DNA of 6,845 nucleotides, from positions 1 through 6,845 of the forward strand of contig DORE01000082.1 of assembly GCA_003514305.1 (NCBI GenBank), written 5' to 3'. The position numbers and the translations under genes were made by a program. The notes beneath the pieces are model-generated. The model was not told the DNA's origin and made no database searches. It saw only the letters and a list, made by a program, of their open reading frames with translations. Below are positions 1 to 6,772 of the stretch, in pieces. How positions within the stretch are numbered: position 1 is the first letter of the stretch; the number at the start of each line of letters is the position of its first letter. The stretch comes from Gammaproteobacteria bacterium. GTDB lineage: Bacteria; Pseudomonadota; Gammaproteobacteria; Pseudomonadales; Pseudohongiellaceae.

Positions 1-1025
1 TTCACTGATTTATAAAGCTCACCTACGCCAGATCCGTGTAGGGCAGAAATAAAGTGAATGTTCGCGAAATCCACAAAAGCAAAACGTCGCCTGATATCGA
101 GACGAACCTTATCCTTAGCGGCCTCGTCCGTCCCATCCCATTTATTAATGCCTATCACCAGCGCTCTGCCAGTTTCAATGACATAGCCAAGTAGATGCAG
201 ATCCTGCTCGACAATGCCTTGCTTGGCATCGATGATCAATATCGCAACATGGGCATCTGCGATCGCCTGCAGAGACTTTACAACGGAGAATTTTTCAACC
301 GTTTCCCTGGTTTTCCCCCGCTTGCGAATACCGGCTGTATCAATCAGCGTGTAGGCTTTACCCCGACGCTCGAATGGAATGTAAACACTGTCTCGCGTCG
401 TTCCGGGCTGGTCGTAGACCACGACCCTTTCCTCCCCGAGCATTCGATTGACTAGAGTCGATTTACCCACATTCGGCCGGCCCGCCACCGCAATTTTAAC
501 TCCACGAGGCGTGATCTCATGGACTTCCTCATCCACTTCATTATCCGCCAGAATCTCAAGCAGCAGTTGCTTGACGCCCTTGCCTTGCGACGCAGCAATA
601 GTAAAGAGTTGCTTCACTCCAAACCCCGCAAATTCCGCGGCGGCTTGGTCAGGATCAATACCGTCAACTTTATTCACCACTAAATAAAAGGGCTTCGAGC
701 CTTTACGCAGATACTCCAGAATCTTTGAGTCATCGGGTGCCGCGCCGTCCCGGGCATCAACCATGAACAAACAGATAGTTGCCTCCTCAACAGCTCTCAA
801 AGACTGCGCGGCCATTTCGGTGTCGATGCCTTTCTCGTAACCAGTAATGCCCCCAGTGTCGATCACCAGAAAGTTCTTTTGTTCTAGCCTGCCTTCCCCG
901 TACTGTCGATCTCGGGTCAGGCCCGGAATATTGGCGACGAGCGCATCTCGGCTTCGGGTAAGGCGGTTGAAGAGTGTAGATTTACCGACGTTTGGGCGGC
1001 CAACAAGAGCAATGACAGGTTTCAT
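1..1025 (-). CDS. der: Ribosome biogenesis GTPase Der (EngA), N-terminal 341 codons; 3' end outside window
   Basis: Der is a tandem-domain GTPase that acts in the cytoplasm in late 50S ribosomal subunit assembly. I translated this frame directly. It starts at ATG 1025 and runs off the left edge with 341 complete codons, so roughly the last quarter (end of G domain 2 and the KH-like domain) is missing. G domain 1 shows GRPNVGKS at residues 9-16, DTGGI at 56-60 and NKVD at 118-121. G domain 2 shows a second GRPNVGKS at 182-189, DTAGI at 229-233, NKWD at 294-297 and ISALHG at 326-331. Two P-loops in one chain are diagnostic of Der. The start aligns with the family N-terminus (MKPVIALVGRPN), with a weak AGG 8 nt upstream. 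The acidic inter-domain linker is short compared with E. coli Der. It lies 46 nt after bamB, its usual partner, and probably shares its transcript. Confidence 0.98.
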   Translation of the reverse strand, partial: MKPVIALVGRPNVGKSTLFNRLTRSRDALVANIPGLTRDRQYGEGRLEQKNFLVIDTGGITGYEKGIDTEMAAQSLRAVEEATICLFMVDARDGAAPDDSKILEYLRKGSKPFYLVVNKVDGIDPDQAAAEFAGFGVKQLFTIAASQGKGVKQLLLEILADNEVDEEVHEITPRGVKIAVAGRPNVGKSTLVNRMLGEERVVVYDQPGTTRDSVYIPFERRGKAYTLIDTAGIRKRGKTRETVEKFSVVKSLQAIADAHVAILIIDAKQGIVEQDLHLLGYVIETGRALVIGINKWDGTDEAAKDKVRLDIRRRFAFVDFANIHFISALHGSGVGELYKSV

Positions 1026-1071
1026 GCAGCGGGCCTGTAAGGATTTTACTGGTGTCGGTAGCGGGTTCTTG

Positions 1072-2274
1072 CTACTGCAGCCTGTAGGCTGCCAGCGTGC
1101 CGCTGTTTCCGAATGTGATTAGGCGGCCTAAATCGGTGAGCAGATTCGCTCTAACCCCATCATCATCCACCCGAGTGCGGCCAACGATCCGCCCGTCAAT
1201 CTGCGAAATCAGATGAACGTAGCCTTCAAAATCGGCAACAGCGACAAAGTTACTGATGGCTGTCGGCGCGGTTATACTCCGGTACTGCAAGTCTTCATTT
1301 TGCCAAACGATGTCTTCGCTTTCGTCACGTACCGCTATTATATGCCCTTTATCGTTGCAGTAATAAAGGTTACCAAAGCCCTGCGTAATACCATGATAGC
1401 TTGAAGCATCCTGCAAACCCCAAACTATACGGCCCGTAACAACATCCAGCGCTATCAAGTTTCCTTGGTAGCTTGACGCGAAGATGCGATTTCCATCGAG
1501 CAAAAGGTCGCCGTCAATATCGATTACTCGGTCAATGTCATAGCGTCCCTCTGGAACTGCCACCCTCTCTTCCCAACGCCATACGCCATCATCTGCCGAG
1601 ACCGAGACCAAAGTGCCATTGCTGAAACCGGCGACCACGGTATCGGCTGGCGTGAAAACAGGACGACTGGTCCCTCTAAGGGTTAAGGGGGGCTGAGTCG
1701 ACTCATAGATCCAGCGCTGTTTACCAGTATCATTATCAAGAGCAGTCACTTTGTCATCGACGGTTTGCACAACCACAATATCATCGTTAATGATGGGCTG
1801 CGCAACCACCTCAGAAGTTACCTGACCAACCCAAGCTGTCTCACCGTTCGACTGATCAAGCGCAATGACCTCGGCATCTCGAGTACCAACAACGACCAAT
1901 CCTCCACCAGCGCCAACACCACCGGTGATCAGCCGCTCATCGAGACGGTTACGCCAAAGCACGTCGCCTGAATCGAGATTAACGGCCAACACTGTGCCAT
2001 TTTCGCTTGCAGCAAAGATGACGCCGCCTGCGATGGCAGGCGTAATTTCAGTGTAGTTGTTACCTTGCCCATTGCCAACATCAACGCTCCATAAACGATC
2101 GAGACTTACCTCAGCTACAATGTCCGACAGCTCCATAGGCGGGTTAACTTCTTCGTCCGAGTCGAACCATTCCAGTGGATTGAGATTCACCCCGGCACAA
2201 CCGGCAAACAACAACGCAACACTCAACCCCATGACCACCCTAAGTGCAGCTCTTATGGCTTGATACAAACTCAT
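1072..2274 (-). CDS. bamB: Outer membrane protein assembly factor BamB (lipoprotein, beta-propeller)
   Basis: BamB is the lipoprotein of the BAM complex that binds BamA POTRA domains and helps insert beta-barrel proteins into the outer membrane. From the ATG at 2274 it has 400 residues, close to the family length. A short basic start and hydrophobic core lead to the lipobox LFAGC, placing the lipidated cysteine at residue 26. The rest is a PQQ/WD40-like eight-bladed propeller with repeated 'G.v.alD..tG...W' blades, for example VIALDQSNGETAW, VTALDNDTGKQRW and LIALDVVTGRIVW. The loop PLTLRG (about 196-201) and the DRVIDID segment (about 248-254) match the E. coli BamB regions that contact BamA. 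The open frame extends upstream to a TTG at 2325 inside yfgM. I prefer ATG 2274 because it gives a normal lipoprotein signal peptide, has GAGAG 8 nt upstream, and leaves a 25-nt gap after yfgM. It ends in TAG, 46 nt before der. Confidence 0.96.
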   Translation of the reverse strand: MSLYQAIRAALRVVMGLSVALLFAGCAGVNLNPLEWFDSDEEVNPPMELSDIVAEVSLDRLWSVDVGNGQGNNYTEITPAIAGGVIFAASENGTVLAVNLDSGDVLWRNRLDERLITGGVGAGGGLVVVGTRDAEVIALDQSNGETAWVGQVTSEVVAQPIINDDIVVVQTVDDKVTALDNDTGKQRWIYESTQPPLTLRGTSRPVFTPADTVVAGFSNGTLVSVSADDGVWRWEERVAVPEGRYDIDRVIDIDGDLLLDGNRIFASSYQGNLIALDVVTGRIVWGLQDASSYHGITQGFGNLYYCNDKGHIIAVRDESEDIVWQNEDLQYRSITAPTAISNFVAVADFEGYVHLISQIDGRIVGRTRVDDDGVRANLLTDLGRLITFGNSGTLAAYRLQ

Positions 2275-2299
2275 TTTGCGTACTCTCGAAATCATTTTT

Positions 2300-2968
2300 T
2301 CAACTATCATCGGGGAGATTTTCAAGTTTCATGCGAAGACCATCGCTGCTGGAGCCCGCCTGCTGCGCAACGGTATAGGCATCGCGAGCATCCACTAAAC
2401 GACCCAGAGCGAGATAAATATCACCGCGTAACTCACCAAAGCCACCTTCAAATGCGCTCGGATTAAGCTCATTCAACAGTCCAAGTGCACGCTCTGCATC
2501 CCCCTGGGCCAAGATCACCCGACCGAGACGCAGACTTGCAGTAAGAATCAAGCCCTCATCAACTTCGCCCATGAAACCCTGACTACGGTTTTGCAGAATC
2601 CACTGCAAGTTGTCCTCAGCAGCTGATAAATTTCCGCGTTTCACTGCCTGCTGAGCTGAGAACAAGGACGCAAGCTTTGCATAAATCGATGAGCCATGAT
2701 TCACCCGCAACTCTTCCGCTAGATCGATCACCCGAGCACTGTCGGTGTCGGCGACCTGCTCTCCTTCCTCAATCAGGGTAATGCTCAGAATTTGCTCATA
2801 CAGATCGGAGGCTTCTTCCGCCTCGCTAGCCGTCGAGTTTTCCCAAACCAACCAGCCCGTAATACCAGCAAACAAGGCGATTACAGTGTAAATCAGCCCC
2901 TTGCCATTTTCTTCCCACCACTTCTTGAGGGCTTCAACACTCTCTTCTTCTGCGGCATGCAACGCCAC
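2300..2968 (-). CDS. yfgM: YfgM family protein (ancillary SecYEG / periplasmic chaperone, TPR-like)
   Basis: YfgM is an inner-membrane protein with a periplasmic TPR-like domain. In E. coli it associates with the SecYEG translocon and the chaperone PpiD. The 222 residues give a short cytoplasmic segment with the family-like EALKKWWEENGKG, a single membrane helix at about residues 24-42 (LIYTVIALFAGITGWLVW), then a helical periplasmic domain with TPR-like pairs such as YAKLASLFSAQQAVKRG and LRGDIYLALGRLVDARDAY. The open frame reaches back to a TTG at 3061, but the GTG at 2968 is the likely start: AAGGAG lies 6 nt upstream, and from this codon the N-terminus aligns with E. coli YfgM without a gap (11 residues to the first conserved valine). 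The upstream extension has no resemblance to the family. It lies between hisS and bamB, its standard location. The family call is firm; the biochemical role is inferred from E. coli. Confidence 0.93.
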   Translation of the reverse strand: MALHAAEEESVEALKKWWEENGKGLIYTVIALFAGITGWLVWENSTASEAEEASDLYEQILSITLIEEGEQVADTDSARVIDLAEELRVNHGSSIYAKLASLFSAQQAVKRGNLSAAEDNLQWILQNRSQGFMGEVDEGLILTASLRLGRVILAQGDAERALGLLNELNPSAFEGGFGELRGDIYLALGRLVDARDAYTVAQQAGSSSDGLRMKLENLPDDS

Positions 2969-2974
2969 GGCACT

Positions 2975-2980
2975 CTCCTT
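2975..2980 (-). promoter_or_regulatory. Strong Shine-Dalgarno deciding the yfgM GTG start
   Basis: On the minus strand AAGGAG lies 6 nt upstream of the GTG at 2968. It is the best ribosome-binding site in the window and the main reason for choosing this non-ATG start over the TTG at 3061, which has no comparable site. Confidence 0.8.
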
Positions 2981-3014
2981 TTTTACCTGTCTCCAGCACG
3001 GATCCCGAGCCGAA

Positions 3015-3058
3015 GGAATTTTCCTGAACGTTCCGGCAACACCGGAGCTTGAAATTCC
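3015..3058 (-). repeat. Nested inverted repeat in the yfgM leader
   Basis: Read on the minus strand, an outer 7-bp arm pair GGAATTT (3058-3052) / AAATTCC (3021-3015) encloses an inner 5-bp pair TCCGG (3046-3042) / CCGGA (3036-3032) with loop TGTTG. The intervening internal loops are 5 and 10 nt. In RNA this could fold as a two-tier hairpin ending 46 nt before the yfgM start. Stem lengths are modest, so chance is possible. No function is known. Confidence 0.4.
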
Positions 3059-3112
3059 CAAATTCTAACCGTTTAGCCAATACGACGCACGAATGTCTGG
3101 GGTAAATCCAGC

Positions 3113-4396
3113 CTATGCTTCAAGCAAACGCGCAACTTCAGCAGGAATTGTGCTCAGCTCTGCTGACGAAGTTTCACCTGCGCCGGCCAAGTTCCTGATT
3201 TTGGCGCTCACTGGAGAGTCTTCGCCCGCCGTTTCGAGAACCACCGCAAAGCGCGCACCTGCACTAAAAGCCCGCTTGATCTGGCTGTTGTATTTGCCTC
3301 CCCCACAGTGCGTTACAATGCCCCGGCCTGGACACAGCGCTCGAATTTCTTCGGCCAACCGAAGAGCGAGCGAAAACAATCCTTCGCCGTTTGTCAGCAC
3401 GTAGGCATCTACCGGACGCCGATAGGATTCTGGAACCCGTTCCAGTGTTTCAAGCATCAAAACCAAACGCTCAACTCCCATCGCAAAGCCAGCTGCTGCG
3501 GTTGGCCTGCCTCCCAGTTGCTCTGCCAGCCCGTCATAACGACCGCCTCCACACACAGCGCTCTGCGCGCCAAGCTGTTCAGTAGTCCATTCAAAGACGC
3601 AGTTATTGTAGTAATCCAGTCCTCTCACCAAGTTGGGTTTGATTACATAATTGATGCCAACCGACTGAAGGATCTGCTCAAGCACCTCAAAACGATCGCA
3701 GCTATCCTGACTGACAAAGTCGGACAGGGCTGGAGCATCCGCGAGAACCGACTGCACAGCAGCACTCTTGCTGTCCAGCACCCGCATCGGGTTGCTGTGC
3801 ATCCGCCGTCGCGCATCGGCATCAAGCTCACTTTCGTGGGCTTCCAGAAAGGCGGTTAAAGCCCGCCCATAGGCACAGCGATCATGAGCACTGCCTATGT
3901 TGTTCAATTCCAGTTTGACGAACTCCAACAAGCCCAACTCTTGCCAAACGGTGGCCGAGATCTGAATGAGTTCTGCATCGATGTCTGGACCCGACATTCC
4001 AAACGCTTCTACGCCGAACTGATGAAACTGCCGGTATCTGCCTCTCTGCGGCCGCTCATGTCGAAACATAGGGCCTTGGTACCATAGCCGCTGCTGTTGG
4101 TGATACAGCAAACCATGCTGATCTGCGGCGCGAACACAGCCCGCAGTGCCTTCTGGCCTTAAGCTAAGATTATCTCCGTTGCGATCGTCAAAGCTGTACA
4201 TCTCTTTTTCGACTATATCTGTAACTTCCCCAATTGAGCGTTTAAACAATTGGGTTTGCTCAAGAATCGGAAAGCGTATCTCGCGGTATCCGAAGCGTTT
4301 CACCACAGCAGAGAACCGAGACTCTAGAAATTGCCACGTCGGCGAGCCCTCTGGCAGGATATCGTTCATGCCTCTTATGGCTTGTATTTTTTTCAT
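3113..4396 (-). CDS. hisS: Histidine--tRNA ligase (HisRS)
   Basis: HisRS is the class II aminoacyl-tRNA synthetase that charges tRNA-His in the cytoplasm; it acts as a homodimer. The 427 residues match the usual bacterial length. The N-terminus AIRGMNDILP is typical. Class II motif 1 lies around FPILEQTQLFKRSIGE (42-57), followed by SLRPEGTAGCVRA (78-90). Motif 2 is MFRHERPQRGRYRQFHQFG (110-128). The histidine-specific segments are RGLDYYNN (258-265) and CGGGRYDGL (282-290), and motif 3 is GFAMGVERL (303-311). The C-terminal anticodon-binding domain runs from about residue 330, with the THCGGG segment at 362-367. The start is ATG 4396, with GAAGGG 8 nt upstream. It lies 18 nt after ispG and is almost certainly cotranscribed with it. 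No key residue appears missing; the C-terminal domain is the most divergent part. Confidence 0.99.
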   Translation of the reverse strand: MKKIQAIRGMNDILPEGSPTWQFLESRFSAVVKRFGYREIRFPILEQTQLFKRSIGEVTDIVEKEMYSFDDRNGDNLSLRPEGTAGCVRAADQHGLLYHQQQRLWYQGPMFRHERPQRGRYRQFHQFGVEAFGMSGPDIDAELIQISATVWQELGLLEFVKLELNNIGSAHDRCAYGRALTAFLEAHESELDADARRRMHSNPMRVLDSKSAAVQSVLADAPALSDFVSQDSCDRFEVLEQILQSVGINYVIKPNLVRGLDYYNNCVFEWTTEQLGAQSAVCGGGRYDGLAEQLGGRPTAAAGFAMGVERLVLMLETLERVPESYRRPVDAYVLTNGEGLFSLALRLAEEIRALCPGRGIVTHCGGGKYNSQIKRAFSAGARFAVVLETAGEDSPVSAKIRNLAGAGETSSAELSTIPAEVARLLEA

Positions 4397-4414
4397 AGAT
4401 ATGGCCCTTCGATC

Positions 4415-5527
4415 TTAATCAGTAGCGATGAGGTCTTTTTGAGCTTTTTGCTTAGCAGCTACTTTTTCACGGACCATGTTTTCGAGCTCATCGAGCAACT
4501 GATCGTTTCGGATCTTGTGGTGCGGTTGCCCTTCCACATAAGCGAGGTTATTCGGATTCGCTCCGGTCAATCCGATTTCCGCGACCTTTGCCTCACCCGG
4601 ACCGTTTACAATGCAGCCGATCACCGCAACGTCGATTGGCGTAATAATGTCTTCCAGCCGACGTTCCAGCTCGTTGACCACACCGATCACATCGAAATTC
4701 TGTCGCGAACAACTCGGACAAGCCACTAAGTTGACCCCTTTGTGCCTGAGTCCGAGACTCTTGAGAATATCAAAACCCACCTTAACCTCTTCAACAGGAT
4801 CAGCGGCGAGCGATACACGGATGGTGTCGCCAATGCCTTCCATCAACAGCGCACCCATACCAATGGCCGACTTCACGGTTCCCGACCGCTGCCCTCCAGC
4901 CTCGGTGATCCCAAGATGAAAAGGATTATCGATCTGGCCAGCCAGAGTGCGATAGGCTGTCAAAGTCATGAAGATTTCGGAAGCTTTAAGGCTAATTTTA
5001 AAATTTTGAAAATCCAGCTGATCAAGTATGTCTATCTGTGTCAATGCCGACTCAACCATCGCTTTCGCATTCGGCTCTTTGTACTTGCGTAGCAAAGACT
5101 TGCCAAGCGAACCTGCATTGACTCCTATACGCAGAGGTATGTCCTTATCTTTTGCGCTATCGATTACCGCTCTAATTCTATCTTCGCTACCAATATTGCC
5201 CGGGTTGATACGCAAGCAGTCGACGCCGTTCTCAAGAACGCTCAAGGCAATTCGATAATCGAAATGGATATCTGCCACTAAAGGCACATTGACCTGCGCC
5301 CGGATTTGCTTAAATGCCTCTGCCGCGTCCTGGCTAGGGACTGAGACCCTCACGATATCGACACCTGCCGCCTGCATACGCTTGATTTGCGCCAAGGTGG
5401 CATCGACGTCGGTGGTTTCCGTGTTAGTCATAGTTTGGACGGAAACAGGCGCGTCGCCGCCAATCGGAATATTGCCAACCATGATTTGTTTTGACTTTCG
5501 GCGAGCGGGCACTTGTGGGTTTCTCAT
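4415..5527 (-). CDS. ispG: 4-hydroxy-3-methylbut-2-en-1-yl diphosphate synthase (IspG/GcpE)
   Basis: IspG is the [4Fe-4S] enzyme of the MEP isoprenoid pathway that reductively converts methylerythritol cyclodiphosphate (MEcPP) to HMBPP in the cytoplasm. From ATG 5527 it has 370 residues, near the 372 of E. coli. The N-terminal TIM-barrel part shows TNTETTDVDATLAQI, VPLVADIHFDYRIAL, CLRINPGNIG and LRIGVNAGSLGKSL. The C-terminal cluster domain has the iron-sulfur ligands in ACPSCSRQ (Cys 270 and 273) and IGCIVNGPGEA (Cys 305, Glu 312), the same residue numbers as in E. coli. The open frame begins at a TTG (5536) overlapping the rodZ stop. ATG 5527 is preferred because MRNPQVPARRKS aligns in length with E. 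coli MHNQAPIQRRKS. No clear Shine-Dalgarno precedes it, so translation is probably coupled to rodZ, whose stop is 5 nt away. hisS follows after 18 nt. Confidence 0.98.
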   Translation of the reverse strand: MRNPQVPARRKSKQIMVGNIPIGGDAPVSVQTMTNTETTDVDATLAQIKRMQAAGVDIVRVSVPSQDAAEAFKQIRAQVNVPLVADIHFDYRIALSVLENGVDCLRINPGNIGSEDRIRAVIDSAKDKDIPLRIGVNAGSLGKSLLRKYKEPNAKAMVESALTQIDILDQLDFQNFKISLKASEIFMTLTAYRTLAGQIDNPFHLGITEAGGQRSGTVKSAIGMGALLMEGIGDTIRVSLAADPVEEVKVGFDILKSLGLRHKGVNLVACPSCSRQNFDVIGVVNELERRLEDIITPIDVAVIGCIVNGPGEAKVAEIGLTGANPNNLAYVEGQPHHKIRNDQLLDELENMVREKVAAKQKAQKDLIATD

Positions 5528-5532
5528 GTTAT

Positions 5533-6513
5533 TCAAAAACCCACGGTCAGTTGCACAGAGTTATCGATACGAATCTCTTGCGAGAAATCAATTTCATCGC
5601 CATTAAAAATGAGCCGAGTGCGGGATGCGTCACCCAGGAAAATCTTAAACGGTGCCATACCTTTAACTTCCAGCCTATCACCGGCTACCCGTAGGTCGCG
5701 ATATTTTCGTCCGTCGCTGCTGTCCGTCACTTCCACCCAGCTCTTTCCGCTAAAACTCAGCTTGAGTGCATCGCCACCTTCTCCCGCAACGAAAATCAAT
5801 GTCTTGGCGATTCCCATGCCTGACGTATTTTCTTCATCAACCTCAATTTGGTCTGTTGAGCCTTTGGGCGCCTGCTCGCCGACCGGAGCTAACTTAGAGT
5901 TTTCCAATGACAAAGCTTGAGCATCACTCACGTCTTCCGCGGCGACACCTGAAACCAAGCTGTTATTTGGCGGAACGACCGAGATCGGACCTAATGGCTG
6001 CGCTAGACCGGCAAAATCACCTGATTGGGAGATACGGGCAGGATCTTCAGACACGTCACTTACGCCAGACTCTCGGTTTTTCAACAACCAAAGCACAAGG
6101 AACAGACCTGTGAAAACCATGATTGAACCAGTCCGTGCCCACAGCGATCTTCTGGTGCGCAGTGACTTTTTTACAATTTTAGCGCCGCTTGCAATGACTG
6201 TGGGATTGATATTGACATGAGCATCATAGGCAGCCAGTACAATCGCTTCATCAAGCGACATGATTTCGGCGTAACGCTTGACATAACCTTTTGCGAAAAT
6301 AGCTCCCGGTAATTTGTTGTATTCGTCTTTCTCTATTGCATTTACAAACTGAACAGTAATGTGCAGCGAATCCGAGACTTCACGCTGAGTCAGATGTTGC
6401 TGTTTCCTGGCAGCACACAGCATTTGGCCCGGCGAAAGCAGGCTGGGGTCAGCGACCGCATTGACGGTAGGCGACTCCGCCGTCGCAATTTCTGAAGACG
6501 CTTCAGTTGGCAT
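5533..6513 (-). CDS. rodZ: Cytoskeleton protein RodZ (HTH-TM-periplasmic domain)
   Basis: RodZ is an inner-membrane bitopic protein that links the MreB cytoskeleton to the elongation machinery and maintains rod shape. The 326 residues show the full architecture: a cytoplasmic Xre-like helix-turn-helix domain at about 28-97 (GQMLCAARKQQHLTQREVSD and onward); a basic juxtamembrane segment (KKSLRTRRSLWAR, 115-127); one membrane helix at about 129-144 (GSIMVFTGLFLVLWLL); a polar linker of about 100 residues; and a C-terminal beta domain (DUF4115-like) from about 247 with SFSGKSWVEVTDSSDG and APFKIFLG. F73 and Y77 in IFAKGYVKRY align with E. coli F60 and Y64, which contact MreB. ATG 6513 is secure as the earliest start because an in-frame TGA lies two codons upstream. 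The ribosome-binding site is weak (AGAGA, 7 nt spacing). The N-terminal tail before the HTH is about 13 residues longer than in E. coli. The stop is 5 nt from the ispG ATG. Confidence 0.95.
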   Translation of the reverse strand: MPTEASSEIATAESPTVNAVADPSLLSPGQMLCAARKQQHLTQREVSDSLHITVQFVNAIEKDEYNKLPGAIFAKGYVKRYAEIMSLDEAIVLAAYDAHVNINPTVIASGAKIVKKSLRTRRSLWARTGSIMVFTGLFLVLWLLKNRESGVSDVSEDPARISQSGDFAGLAQPLGPISVVPPNNSLVSGVAAEDVSDAQALSLENSKLAPVGEQAPKGSTDQIEVDEENTSGMGIAKTLIFVAGEGGDALKLSFSGKSWVEVTDSSDGRKYRDLRVAGDRLEVKGMAPFKIFLGDASRTRLIFNGDEIDFSQEIRIDNSVQLTVGF

Positions 6514-6769
6514 CAGTCAATCTCTGTTGTGGTTCCTCGTATACCAGGAAGTCAAAATGAGGGGCAAGCGGTACACGAGTAGAGTAATCAACCAGTTTCT
6601 GATTATTCAATTGACTGTCGACGATGATACCGGCGAACAAGACTCCTCGGGAGCAAGGCAAGCTGCAGAATGCAGTCTCCATCACATAGGCATTAATACT
6701 GACAACCACAAATGCCCAAAGCACAGGCTTAGTAATTCGAACGTGCCTAGAGAGCGCAGCGATCATCAT
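6503..6769 (-). CDS. Hypothetical small protein, possible membrane or exported (88 aa)
   Basis: I do not recognise this frame. It encodes 88 residues from ATG 6769 (a second ATG follows immediately). A basic N-terminus (RHVRITK, 8-14) precedes a hydrophobic stretch at about 15-30 (PVLWAFVVVSINAYVM), then two cysteines in CSLPC (35-39) and a polar C-terminus, which would fit a single membrane helix or an uncleaved signal. In favour of a real gene: it starts 3 nt after the stop of an upstream frame, has AGGG 9 nt upstream, and overlaps rodZ by 11 nt, a packing typical of translational coupling. Against it: short length, no family resemblance, and a location where related genomes usually have pilF. 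It could equally be a chance frame in a promoter-bearing spacer. Confidence 0.3.
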   Translation of the reverse strand: MMIAALSRHVRITKPVLWAFVVVSINAYVMETAFCSLPCSRGVLFAGIIVDSQLNNQKLVDYSTRVPLAPHFDFLVYEEPQQRLTDAN

Positions 6770-6772
6770 GTT
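6514..6772 (-). other. Region upstream of rodZ with no recognised gene
   Basis: These 259 nt separate the presumed upstream stop from rodZ. Apart from the unidentified 88-codon frame, no RNA gene, terminator or repeat was found. Candidate promoter boxes were looked for on the minus strand: TTGAAT followed 18 nt later by TACTCT is the best pair, with a poor -10. A promoter for the rodZ-der block here is plausible from the layout but is not demonstrated by the sequence. Confidence 0.4.

Larger units (their letters stand above)
2969..3112 (-). other. hisS-yfgM intercistronic spacer / yfgM leader
   Basis: This 144-nt spacer is the longest gap between recognised genes in the window; the other junctions among rodZ-der are 5 to 46 nt. 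It stays open in the yfgM frame back to 3061, but the predicted residues do not match the YfgM family, so it is read here as untranslated. It contains a nested inverted repeat (3015-3058) and the yfgM Shine-Dalgarno. A TAGAAT hexamer about 10 nt before the repeat resembles a -10 box, but no matching -35 box was found, so no promoter is claimed. There is no stem followed by a T-run that would suggest an intrinsic terminator. Confidence 0.6.

Noticed and set aside
1026..1071. Possible terminator or promoter between bamB and der
   Set aside because: The 46-nt gap has no stem-loop with a T-run and no convincing promoter boxes; it looks like a plain intercistronic gap.
3062..3068. TAGAAT-like -10 box in the hisS-yfgM spacer
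   Set aside because: No reasonable -35 hexamer at 16-18 nt spacing; a single hexamer is not enough for a promoter call.
3308..3859. Plus-strand open frame of 183 codons opposite hisS
   Set aside because: It lies fully antisense to well-conserved hisS codons, its product is low in recognisable structure, and no ribosome site or family match supports it. It is a by-product of hisS codon usage.
4331..4729. Plus-strand open frame of 132 codons spanning the ispG-hisS junction
   Set aside because: It is antisense to the conserved ends of two certain genes and shows no recognisable domain.
4988..5015. AT-rich tract within ispG (runs of A and T)
   Set aside because: It encodes conserved IspG residues (QNFKISLKAS) and has no well-placed promoter pair; best explained by Lys, Phe, Asn and Ile codons.
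5513..5920. Plus-strand open frame of 135 codons opposite the rodZ C-terminal domain
   Set aside because: Serine- and proline-rich mirror translation of rodZ codons; no independent support.
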